Shown: piece by piece, positions 16,396 to 23,836 of the stretch | How positions within the stretch are numbered: position 1 is the stretch's first letter | How the letters are laid out: each line of letters begins with the position of its first letter | NCBI GenBank assembly: GCA_016926855.1 | Contig: JAFGNT010000034.1 | Span: 1 to 38,352, forward strand | Length of the DNA stretch: 38,352 nt | DNA from: Methanomicrobiaceae archaeon | GTDB lineage: Archaea; Halobacteriota; Methanomicrobia; Methanomicrobiales; Methanomicrobiaceae | Reading direction: 5' to 3' | The notes under the pieces: generated by a model | Databases searched by the model: none | Seen by the model: the letters and a program-made list of their open reading frames with translations, nothing else | Told to the model about the DNA's origin: nothing | Made by a program: the position numbers and the translations under genes

Positions 16396-16541
16396 CTGTT
16401 CCTGGCGGCGTGATCCATCACCGGTCATTCCTGACGCACCGACTGTGCACCGAAGCCGTGCAGGTGAAACGGCGAACGTTTTCCGCCTCATGGCCGCTCT
16501 AACCCTCAACCCTTAAATCCCCCGACGTAAATAACACAGGT

Positions 16542-17594
16542 ATGCCCGATGCACCGCCCGCGCCGGAAACGGTGAAGGACGTGGAGACGGAGAAGGATAT
16601 CGAAATCCGGTACGCCCCCGAACTCGACCGCATCAGTGCGACCATCGATGCGTTTGCGGAAGGAAAATGCTCGCATGTGGCGGTCATCTCCGATCCCTTC
16701 GCCGGGCAGGCGGTGCTCATCGACGAGATCCGGAAACGGCATGGTGACCGTACTTTTTACTTCTCGTTCGAGTCGGTTGTATCGCGAAAGGATTTTATCG
16801 CGACGATCCGGCGGCAGTCGGAAAAGGACATCATCATCATCGACCGCTGCCACTTTCTGGCTCTTCGGAGGATCGGCGGGTTCGACCTGCTGGACGAATT
16901 TCTCCACCTGCTCACCTCCTCCCGGAAACTCTTCGTCACGACGTGGAACAGTTATACATGGTCGTACCTGGACTCGGTCCGGAACATCAGCGCCTATTTT
17001 CCGGAAGTAATCCACCTGCCCCAGATGGACATCCCGATGCTGAAATCCATCATCCTCGGCCAGTATTCCGGGGAGATCCAGTTCGTCGACGACACACCGA
17101 GGGTTGAGAAGCGATTTCTCTCCGTCACGTGGAAAGAGGCGGAGATCCTGAAAAAACCGTTCAGGTATCCCTCTTTTGGCATCCACCCCGAGTACCTCGG
17201 CCGGAGCGCCGGCACCTATGATTCCGTGGCGGCGGAGGATATCATATTCAGGCGCATCCAGAAGATATCGGACGGCAACCTCGGGATCGCACTGAAAATC
17301 TGGGAAAACAGCTTCTCGTACCCCCACATCCGGGCGAGTTCGATCCCGGATGCGCAGTGCATAATCGACCTGACCGTGAATGAGGCATTCCTGCTTCTCA
17401 TTATCCTCTCCATGGACTCCATTCACACCGACGACCTCCGGGAGATCGCAGGGCCCGAGATGGAGATTGAAAAGGTGCTCTACCGCCTGCACACCCTCGG
17501 GCTGGTGGAGGAGAAAGACGGGCTGTACACAGTCCAGCCCGAAGCGCTGAACTGCTCGGCAGTATATCTCAAACGCATGCGGATGGTGTGGTAG
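16542..17594 (+). CDS. Degenerate P-loop NTPase with C-terminal winged helix, upstream of MscS
   Basis: 350 residues. The layout resembles an AAA+/Orc1-like NTPase: at about 40-65 HVAVISDPFAGQAVLIDEIR sits where a Walker A would be, and at about 95-108 KDIIIIDRCHFLALR is a good Walker B-like strand. KLFVTTWNSYTWSYL follows in the sensor I position. However, the expected GxxxxGK[ST] is replaced by DPFAGQAV, so ATP hydrolysis is doubtful. The C-terminal 75 residues (LLLIILSMDSIHTDDLREIA, then LHTLGLVEEKDGLYTV) form a winged helix. No membrane segments are present. The stop TAG is immediately followed by the ATG of the MscS gene, so expression is coupled. A TTAAAT box about 25 bp upstream suggests a leaderless transcript. 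Function unknown; a regulator or cytoplasmic partner of the channel is inference. Confidence 0.65.
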   Translation: MPDAPPAPETVKDVETEKDIEIRYAPELDRISATIDAFAEGKCSHVAVISDPFAGQAVLIDEIRKRHGDRTFYFSFESVVSRKDFIATIRRQSEKDIIIIDRCHFLALRRIGGFDLLDEFLHLLTSSRKLFVTTWNSYTWSYLDSVRNISAYFPEVIHLPQMDIPMLKSIILGQYSGEIQFVDDTPRVEKRFLSVTWKEAEILKKPFRYPSFGIHPEYLGRSAGTYDSVAAEDIIFRRIQKISDGNLGIALKIWENSFSYPHIRASSIPDAQCIIDLTVNEAFLLLIILSMDSIHTDDLREIAGPEMEIEKVLYRLHTLGLVEEKDGLYTVQPEALNCSAVYLKRMRMVW

Positions 17595-18449
17595 ATGGCG
17601 AACGGAATCGACACGCAGATTATCGATGTTCCCCTCTCGGTCTTTGATACGGTCAATACCGGCACGGTCATTAATATCCTCTCGATCATCGTCGTCGCGT
17701 GGCTGCTCGTAAAAATCACGGGTTTTGCGCTCAAGAAGATCTCGGCACGGTTCTGGACGTACCGGTCCATGGTGACCACCCTGATCCCGCTCCTGCAGAT
17801 CGTCATCTACGCGGCAGCGATCTATTACATCGTCACGGCGGTGATCGAACCTACGCTCAACCAGCTGATTGCGTTCTTCGGCCTGTTCGGCGCCGCCCTC
17901 GGTCTCGGTCTCAAGGACATCTTCGGCGATATCGCGGGCGGAATCGTGATCACGTTCGAAAAACCCTACCAGATCGGGGACAAGGTCACCATCGGCGAGC
18001 ATTACGGGGAAGTCGTCGATATCGGCATCCGCTCCACCCGCATCGTGACGCCCGACGACTCGCTCGTCTCGGTGCCGAATTACTTCGTCTTTTCCCAGCC
18101 GTCATCCAGCGCCAATGCCGGAAAACCCGAGATGATGGTCGTCATCGATGTCTACACGAACGCGGCGAGCGATTCGGTCCGGGCGATGAAGATCTTAAAG
18201 GACGCGGTCATTACGTCAAAATACGTCTATATCTCGAAAGATCGCCCCTACACCGTACTTGTCGAGGACTTCCCCTACTACCGGCGCATCCGTGCAAAGG
18301 CGTATGTCAACGATCTCCGGTCGGAATTCGAATTCCAGTCTGAAGTGACCCGGCGTGTGTGGGTAGAGTATGCCCGGGAAGGCATAAAAGCGCCGGAACC
18401 CGTTCTGCTCCGCGGTGGAGCAAACACTTCAATAACCAATAACCAATAA
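17595..18449 (+). CDS. MscS-family small-conductance mechanosensitive channel
   Basis: 284 residues, the size of E. coli MscS. Three membrane helices: TVINILSIIVVAWLLVKITG (about 23-42), LIPLLQIVIYAAAIYYIV (about 63-80) and the glycine/alanine-rich pore helix LIAFFGLFGAALGLGLKDIF (about 91-110), followed by GDIAGGIVITFEKPYQIGDK, the family signature. The cytoplasmic beta domain follows with VTIGEHYGEVVDIGIRSTRI and VPNYFVFSQP. Such channels open under membrane tension and release solutes on osmotic downshift. It starts one base after the stop of the degenerate NTPase and is followed 12 bp later by a Na,K-like P-type ATPase, so the three genes probably form one osmotic/ionic-stress operon. Confidence 0.93.
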   Translation: MANGIDTQIIDVPLSVFDTVNTGTVINILSIIVVAWLLVKITGFALKKISARFWTYRSMVTTLIPLLQIVIYAAAIYYIVTAVIEPTLNQLIAFFGLFGAALGLGLKDIFGDIAGGIVITFEKPYQIGDKVTIGEHYGEVVDIGIRSTRIVTPDDSLVSVPNYFVFSQPSSSANAGKPEMMVVIDVYTNAASDSVRAMKILKDAVITSKYVYISKDRPYTVLVEDFPYYRRIRAKAYVNDLRSEFEFQSEVTRRVWVEYAREGIKAPEPVLLRGGANTSITNNQ

Positions 18450-18461
18450 TCACCCGGCACC

Positions 18462-21152
18462 ATGAGTACTCCCCTTCATACGCTCCCGATCGACGAGGCG
18501 CTCGCACACCTCAGAACCCGCCCTGCCGGCCTTAAACCCGGGGAGGCAGCGGAGCGGCTGAAGACTGCCGGATTCAACGAGCTTGAGACGAAAATCCGCA
18601 AGAATTACCTCCGCATTTATTTCCGCCAGTACGTGCAGTTTTTTGCCCTGCTCCTTGAGATCGCCGCCGTCCTGTCGTTCGTTGCCCATTCCTATGCGCC
18701 GGGTGAGGGGTACGATCTGCTCGGGTACGCGATTCTCGGGGCCGTGGTCATCAACGCGTCGTTTGCATTCTGGCAGGAGTACAAGGCAGACAAGACCCTT
18801 GAGGCGCTGACCCGGCTCATCCCGAAGCTGGTGCAGGTGCGGCGTAATGCATGCACGGAAAAGATCCCGGCACGGACCGTTGTTCCGGGCGATATCCTCG
18901 TGCTGGAGGAAGGGGATCGGATACCTGCCGACGGCATCCTGATCGAAACCAACTCCCTGTACCTGAACAATGCCACACTGACGGGCGAGTCGAGGCCGGT
19001 GAACCGCCGGGAGGGGCCTGCTGCAATCGACGACGGAATGACGGAATTAAAAAACGTCGTCTTTGCCGGGACCACCATTGTCTCAGGGAACGGCGTTGCA
19101 GCTGTCTATGCGACCGGAAAGATGACGGAGTTTGGTAAGATTGCAACCCAGGCAAAGGAGGTCCAGAAACCCCCGACACCGATGCAGCAGGAGATTATCC
19201 GGATCACCCGCATCCTGACCGTGGCGGCGCTGCTCGTCGGTGCGGTCTTCTTCGTGCTGGGTTTTGTTTCCGGCCGGGGTTTTTTCATCTCCGCGATCTT
19301 CGCCCTCTCCCTGATTGTTGCCAACGTGCCCGAGGGAATGCTCCCGACCATCACGCTCTCTCTCTCGCTTGCCAGCCAGCACATGGCCCGGAGAAATGCG
19401 CTTATTAAAAACCTCGATTCGGTCCAGACTCTCGGGAGTGCGACCGTCATCTGCACCGACAAGACCGGTACCATTACCCGGAACGAAATGACCCTCAAGG
19501 AGCTCTATCTTGCCGGAGGCGAAGTAGTCTCCGTCTCCGGAGAGGGCTATTTTCAGGACGGCGACTTTCAGGCTGCGAATCCCGTGCCGTCATATCAGGA
19601 ACGTCTTCTCTTCTTCCTCCGTGCCGGCCTTCTCAACTGCCGGGCAAGCATCGAGGGTGATTCCGCGATTGGGGACCCGACCGAACTGGCCCTTGTCGCC
19701 GCCGCCCGGAAAGGCGGTGTCGGTGCCGGGGGATACACGAAGGTGAAGGAGTTTCCGTTTACGAGCGAGCGGAAGATGATGTCGACCGTCGTGGATCACC
19801 CGGGGGTGGGTCTCCGGCTCTTTTCGAAGGGTGCGGTCGAGGTGCTGCTTCCGCTCTGCGTGTCGTATGTGGCAGAGGGGAGTGACCTCCTTCCCATGGA
19901 TGAAGCAGAACGTGACCGTGTCACCGTACAGGCGGAGACATTTGAGCGGGCCGCATACCGCGTGCTCGCGGTTGCGTACCGGGATGGTGACTGCGAATCC
20001 GATCTCGTGTTCCTCGGCCTCGTCGCCATTATGGATCTTCCCCGTGCGGAGGTTTCCGATGCAATCGCACGCTGTTCCCAGGCGGGAATCCGGGTTATGG
20101 TGCTCACCGGCGACAACCCGCTGACCGCGGAAGCAGTCGCCCAGCGGATCGGGCTCCGCGTGGATACGGTGATCACCGGTGACCGGCTGCGGCGGTGCAG
20201 CGACGAGGTTCTCCGCGAGCTCCTCAGGGAAAAGGACGTGCTCTTTGCCCGGATGCGCTCGGACCAGAAGCTCAGGATCGCGACTCTCCTGCAGGAGAAC
20301 GGCGAGGTGGTCGCGATGACCGGCGACGGCGTCAATGACGCACCGGCGCTCAAAAAAGCGGATATCGGCATATCCATGGGCGGGAAGGGGACCGAGGTGG
20401 CGAAAGAGGCGTCCGACATGATCCTCCTCGACGACAACTTTGCGTCCATCGTGGCGGCCATCGAGGAAGGCCGGACGGTTTATTTCAACATTAAAAAATT
20501 CGTCACGTACATCCTTTCGTCAAACGTCCCCGAAATCGTCCCCTATATCCTGCAGTTCTTCCTGAGAATACCCCTGCCCCTGTCGGTTATCCAGATCCTC
20601 ACCATCGACCTCGGATCGGACATGCTGCCCGGCCTTGCGCTCGGAAACGAAAGGCCCGAACAGGATGTGATGCAACGCCCCCCTGTCGGGAAAAACGAGC
20701 GGATTCTCGACCGGGAGGTCTTCAAGCGGGGGTATTTCTTCCTTGGGATGATCGAAGCAGTGGCTGCAATGGCGGCTTTTCTCGGTTTTCTCCTGCTCTC
20801 GGGATGGCAGTACGGCGATCTCTCAATCGCCGGCACCGAACTGCACCGGCAGGCGATGACCATGACCCTTCTCGGGGCGGTCGTCTGCCAGCTTGCCAAT
20901 GTATGGACACTGCGCTCGTGGGAGTTTTCCGCCTTTTCCCGCGGTCTGTTTTCAAACCGGCTGCTGATTGGAGCGATCTGTATTGAAATTGCCTGGATAT
21001 GGGCGCTCCTCTCCCTTGCTCCTGTGCAGGCGGTCTTCAATACGGCGTCCGTTCCGCCTGTGTTCCTGCTCCTGTTGCTGCCGTTTCCGGTACTGCTCTT
21101 TACCGCCCACGAGCTCTATAAATACCGGCTCCGCCGGAGCGCTGCTGTCTGA
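18462..21152 (+). CDS. P-type cation ATPase resembling Na,K-ATPase alpha subunit (P2C-like)
   Basis: 896 residues. P-type hallmarks: TGES (174-177, actuator), CTDKTGTIT with phosphorylated D333, the TGDN motif (549-552) and GDGVNDAPALKKADIGISMG (621-640). Membrane helices M4-M6 match the Na,K-ATPase more than SERCA. M4 has VANVPEGMLPT (E291), M5 has SSNVPEIVPYI (E691), and M6 has TIDLGSDMLPG with D716 and D720, equivalent to Na,K-ATPase E327, E779, D804 and D808. The M6-M7 loop keeps NERPEQDVMQRPP. At the M8 position of the Na,K site-III aspartate there is N813 (CQLANVW). No beta subunit is seen nearby. Likely substrates are Na+ and/or K+; Ca2+ or H+ cannot be excluded. It follows MscS by 12 bp. 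Confidence 0.9.
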   Translation: MSTPLHTLPIDEALAHLRTRPAGLKPGEAAERLKTAGFNELETKIRKNYLRIYFRQYVQFFALLLEIAAVLSFVAHSYAPGEGYDLLGYAILGAVVINASFAFWQEYKADKTLEALTRLIPKLVQVRRNACTEKIPARTVVPGDILVLEEGDRIPADGILIETNSLYLNNATLTGESRPVNRREGPAAIDDGMTELKNVVFAGTTIVSGNGVAAVYATGKMTEFGKIATQAKEVQKPPTPMQQEIIRITRILTVAALLVGAVFFVLGFVSGRGFFISAIFALSLIVANVPEGMLPTITLSLSLASQHMARRNALIKNLDSVQTLGSATVICTDKTGTITRNEMTLKELYLAGGEVVSVSGEGYFQDGDFQAANPVPSYQERLLFFLRAGLLNCRASIEGDSAIGDPTELALVAAARKGGVGAGGYTKVKEFPFTSERKMMSTVVDHPGVGLRLFSKGAVEVLLPLCVSYVAEGSDLLPMDEAERDRVTVQAETFERAAYRVLAVAYRDGDCESDLVFLGLVAIMDLPRAEVSDAIARCSQAGIRVMVLTGDNPLTAEAVAQRIGLRVDTVITGDRLRRCSDEVLRELLREKDVLFARMRSDQKLRIATLLQENGEVVAMTGDGVNDAPALKKADIGISMGGKGTEVAKEASDMILLDDNFASIVAAIEEGRTVYFNIKKFVTYILSSNVPEIVPYILQFFLRIPLPLSVIQILTIDLGSDMLPGLALGNERPEQDVMQRPPVGKNERILDREVFKRGYFFLGMIEAVAAMAAFLGFLLLSGWQYGDLSIAGTELHRQAMTMTLLGAVVCQLANVWTLRSWEFSAFSRGLFSNRLLIGAICIEIAWIWALLSLAPVQAVFNTASVPPVFLLLLLPFPVLLFTAHELYKYRLRRSAAV

Positions 21153-21259
21153 CGCCAGGGTATCCAAACTTCTATCTTATTTTGGCAACTACATAGATCA
21201 TTCGCCATTCCGGCTCCGCCTGTCCTCAGGCGGTCGGGGCCAGCCCTTCTGCCGGTGAA

Positions 21260-21961
21260 ATGAACGGTGACAGGACGGGAACTGACATGATCGATTCCGG
21301 GTTATATGCCATCAGCATCATCAGCGAGAACCGCCTCGGTGTACTCCGTGATATCGCCAACGCGATGGTGGTTCATCAGGCAAACATCGTCATGATCCAG
21401 CAGTCGATCATTACCTGCGGGCCGCAGAAGGGTATGGCATATGCCTACTTCGAATTTGAGGGGACCGAAGATCCGGGCTCACTGATTGCCGACCTCGTGC
21501 AGGTTCCTGGCATCCACGACGTGACGATGTACCAGCCGTTTTCCCGAATATTCGGCCAGCGGGTGATCATCATCGGCGGCGGTGCGCAGGTCGCACAGGT
21601 CGCGATGGGTGCGGTCAATGAAGCGGACCGGCACAATATTCGCGGGGAACGGATCTCGGTGGATACGATTCCCCTCGTCGGTGAGGCCGATCTTTCTGTG
21701 GCGGTCGATGCGGTGGCACGCCTGCCGCGTGCCTCGATCCTCGTCCTCGCCGGATCGCTGATGGGGGGCAAGGTTTCCGAGGCGGTTGACCGTCTTCGTG
21801 CCTCGGGTGTCCCCGTTATCGCTCTCAAAATGGCCGGAAGTGTGCCCGCCCATGCCGACCTGGTTGTCACCGACCCGATTCAGGCCGGGGTCTTTGCGGT
21901 TATGCACATCAGTTCGAAGGCCATATTTGATATCAACAGGGTGCGGGGGAGGGAATTTTAA
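21260..21961 (+). CDS. ACT-domain protein (DUF5612-type)
   Basis: 233 residues. An N-terminal ACT domain (about 14-90) is recognisable in GLYAISIISENRLGVLRDIA followed by VVHQANIVMIQQ. ACT domains bind small effectors, often amino acids. The C-terminal 140 residues are an archaeal alpha/beta domain with a nucleotide-binding-like strand-loop (RVIIIGGGAQVAQVAMGAVN) and DLVVTDPIQAGVFAVMHIS; no catalytic motif is certain. Two starts are possible: ATG 21260 and ATG 21287, which would begin MIDSGLYAIS. The ribosome binding site evidence does not decide. The stop TAA overlaps the tsaC ATG by one base (TAATG), so the genes are coupled. Confidence 0.75.
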   Translation: MNGDRTGTDMIDSGLYAISIISENRLGVLRDIANAMVVHQANIVMIQQSIITCGPQKGMAYAYFEFEGTEDPGSLIADLVQVPGIHDVTMYQPFSRIFGQRVIIIGGGAQVAQVAMGAVNEADRHNIRGERISVDTIPLVGEADLSVAVDAVARLPRASILVLAGSLMGGKVSEAVDRLRASGVPVIALKMAGSVPAHADLVVTDPIQAGVFAVMHISSKAIFDINRVRGREF

Positions 21962-22539
21962 TGGATATCGTGGAACAGGCGGTGCGGGTGCTGCAGCGCG
22001 ACGGCATCATCGTCTACCCGACGGAAACGGTCTACGGTCTCGGGGCCGACGCACTATCCGAGGAAGGAGTTCTCCGCGTCTATACGGTGAAGCAGCGCCC
22101 CCTCTCACAGCCCATGTCGGTTGCCGTTTCCGACGTTGACATGCTCTGGGCGATCGCCCATATCGACGACGATGCAGAGGCGTTCGTCAGCCGCTTCCTT
22201 CCGGGCGCCGTAACCGTCATTCTTCCCGCAACGTCCTGCATCCCTGCGATGCTGACTGGCGGCACGGGTTTCATCGGCGTGCGTATGCCCGACAACGAGA
22301 TGGCGCTCTCCATCATCGCCGAACTCGATGCCCCGATCACAGCGACAAGCGCAAATATCACGGGCAAGCGGGCACCTGTCCGGCCGGATGAAGTGACGGT
22401 GGTCTACGACCTTATGGTGGACGGAGGCATCCTTCCCGGCACCCCGAGTACGGTTGTGGACTTGGTTCACCGGAAGATTATCAGGCCGGGGGCGATGCTC
22501 GACGACGTCGCACGATTTTTATCGGCTATGGACTCGTGA
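21961..22539 (+). CDS. tsaC: L-threonylcarbamoyladenylate synthase (TsaC/Sua5/YrdC)
   Basis: 192 residues, short TsaC/YrdC form without the Sua5 C-terminal domain. It makes threonylcarbamoyl-AMP from threonine, bicarbonate and ATP, the first step of t6A37 tRNA modification. Signatures: IIVYPTETVYGLGADALSEE (residues 16-35), VKQRPLSQPMSVAVSD (KxR-x-P-x-S/N-x-P motif), FLPGAVTVILPA, GTGFIGVRMPDNEMAL, ITATSANITGKRAP (SAN motif) and PSTVVDL. The later transfer step needs KEOPS, whose Pcc1 subunit is encoded at 11798-12022. It overlaps the ACT gene by 1 nt and the nucleotidyltransferase frame by 4 nt if GTG 22536 is used. Confidence 0.94.
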   Translation: MDIVEQAVRVLQRDGIIVYPTETVYGLGADALSEEGVLRVYTVKQRPLSQPMSVAVSDVDMLWAIAHIDDDAEAFVSRFLPGAVTVILPATSCIPAMLTGGTGFIGVRMPDNEMALSIIAELDAPITATSANITGKRAPVRPDEVTVVYDLMVDGGILPGTPSTVVDLVHRKIIRPGAMLDDVARFLSAMDS

Positions 22540-22541
22540 TT

Positions 22542-23468
22542 ATGAAACCGATACGGCTACGCGATTTTATCGAGGATTCCGGGGGCTGCCTGTATGCGGT
22601 CTCGGCATATGATAATGACGACCGCGTCGGATGCGTGCTGCGGTACGTTCCCGACGAAACCGGGGGCCGGACCGCACCGGACGGAACACGGTTCCGCAAA
22701 TACGATTTTGAAGATGCATATGCCTATATTGCCGCCCACAAACCCGAGTATGAAGGCCTGATCCAGCGCATACCGCACGCCGATATCCGGCGGGTATACA
22801 AGCCCGAAGAAGAGATCGGCAGGGTGGCCGACCGTGATGAGCGGGTGAAACACCTGCTCGAGGTATTCGATGTCCCGCCCGGTCATGCAGGGTGCACGGG
22901 CTCGCTCCTCTGCGGCCTTGACAATACCGGGTCGGACATCGATATGGTGGTGTACGGCGACTGGTGGTTTATTGCACAGCAGAACCTGCGGCGGGCGGTC
23001 AGCGCTGGCAGGGCACAGGCACTCTCCGAGGAGATGTGGAGGAAGGTCTATACCAAACGGGTGCCTGAAATCTCGTTCGACACCTTTGTTCTGCACGAGA
23101 AACGGAAATGGAACCGGGGTGAAATCGGGGGCACGTATTTTGATCTGCTTTATACGCGGGCGTATGACAACCTGAGGGCACTTCCTGCCGGGAAGGGCGC
23201 CGTTCTCGGGCGGGCGACGATCGAGGCGACGGTGACCGACGCGTCACTTGCGTTTGACAACCCTGCGGTGTACGCCGTCTCCCACGACCGTGTCTCACGT
23301 GTCCTCTCGTTTACCCATACCTACAGCGGGCAGGCGCTCGCGGGAGAGACGATCGAGGCCTGCGGGGTTCTCGAGCAGCATGGGGAGGAAGTCTGGCTGA
23401 TCGTCGGCACAACCCGGGAAGCGAAGGGCGAGTACATCATCTCCCTCTCTCTGACGGAAGGGTCCTGA
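22542..23468 (+). CDS. Nucleotidyltransferase-domain protein (DNA polymerase beta superfamily)
   Basis: 308 residues. The central motif TGSLLCGLDNTGSDIDMVVY matches the G-S-x(n)-S-D-I-D nucleotidyltransferase signature with the two metal-binding aspartates in SDID (D132/D134 counting from ATG 22542). The N-terminal 100 residues contain a conserved archaeal segment with a Cys and acidic residues (GGCLYAVSAYDNDDRVGC). The C-terminal 90 residues look beta-rich. The acceptor of the nucleotidyl group is unknown. The coding frame may start at GTG 22536, overlapping the tsaC stop as GTGA, or at ATG 22542; I prefer the ATG. It is the third gene of the ACT-TsaC-NTase operon and is followed by a hairpin and T-tract. 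Confidence 0.8.
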   Translation: MKPIRLRDFIEDSGGCLYAVSAYDNDDRVGCVLRYVPDETGGRTAPDGTRFRKYDFEDAYAYIAAHKPEYEGLIQRIPHADIRRVYKPEEEIGRVADRDERVKHLLEVFDVPPGHAGCTGSLLCGLDNTGSDIDMVVYGDWWFIAQQNLRRAVSAGRAQALSEEMWRKVYTKRVPEISFDTFVLHEKRKWNRGEIGGTYFDLLYTRAYDNLRALPAGKGAVLGRATIEATVTDASLAFDNPAVYAVSHDRVSRVLSFTHTYSGQALAGETIEACGVLEQHGEEVWLIVGTTREAKGEYIISLSLTEGS

Positions 23469-23509
23469 GCCCGGGACGACACAGCGCGCCTGTCCGGTGG
23501 TGCCTATCG

Positions 23510-23571
23510 CCGGTGATATCCGGTGTGCCGATCACCGGACTTCTGCCCGGAATGCACGTTTTTTTAATTTT
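23510..23571 (+). terminator. Hairpin and T-tract terminator after the nucleotidyltransferase
   Basis: CCGGTGAT (23510-23517) pairs with ATCACCGG (23531-23538) over a 13-nt loop. A T-rich stretch follows at 23559-23574 (T7, AA, TTTT). Its position 40-100 nt after the stop fits transcription termination of the ACT-tsaC-NTase operon. Confidence 0.5.
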
Positions 23572-23795
23572 GATCTATGGATTGGCGGTTTTTCCGGTGC
23601 GTGCCCTAGTGCCGATCACTGGCGCCATCATTACTGAATGGTGGATAATTACCGGTTAAATGTAATTTTAAGGCCGGATTGCACAAAAATCAGTACTGCC
23701 TGTCGCCGGTGCCATACCGTACCGAAGGCGGGTATCCCCTCTGCCGTGTCGGGTATAGAACCGTTATAATCCTGCGCCCGGGTGAATTCGTGACA
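23572..23795. other. Intergenic stretch with repeated GTGCCGATCA-C/T-TGG-type motif
   Basis: Part of a 368 bp gene-free interval (23469-23836). The 14-mer GTGCCGATCACCGG (23525-23538) recurs with one change at 23609-23622 (GTGCCGATCACTGG), 84 bp away. Several more CCGGTG/CCGGTT words occur nearby. No convincing reading frame; the 74-codon frame starting at 23679 runs through the TATA box of the next gene. Confidence 0.3.
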
Positions 23796-23810
23796 ATATA
23801 TATAAATATA
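23796..23810 (+). promoter_or_regulatory. TATA box of the second HTH-PAS gene
   Basis: ATATATATAAATATA, an excellent box A centred about 34 bp before ATG 23837. The predicted start of transcription is only about 10 nt upstream of the ATG, and no ribosome binding site is visible, so the mRNA is probably nearly leaderless. Confidence 0.65.
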
Positions 23811-23836
23811 AATACTGTTCTGCATGTGCTCCTGCT

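Noticed and set aside
16506-18002. 498-codon minus-strand frame opposite the NTPase and MscS genes
   Set aside because: It spans two real genes antisense and is rich in Asp/Arg/His, as expected from reversed codons; MscS motifs on the plus strand are unambiguous.
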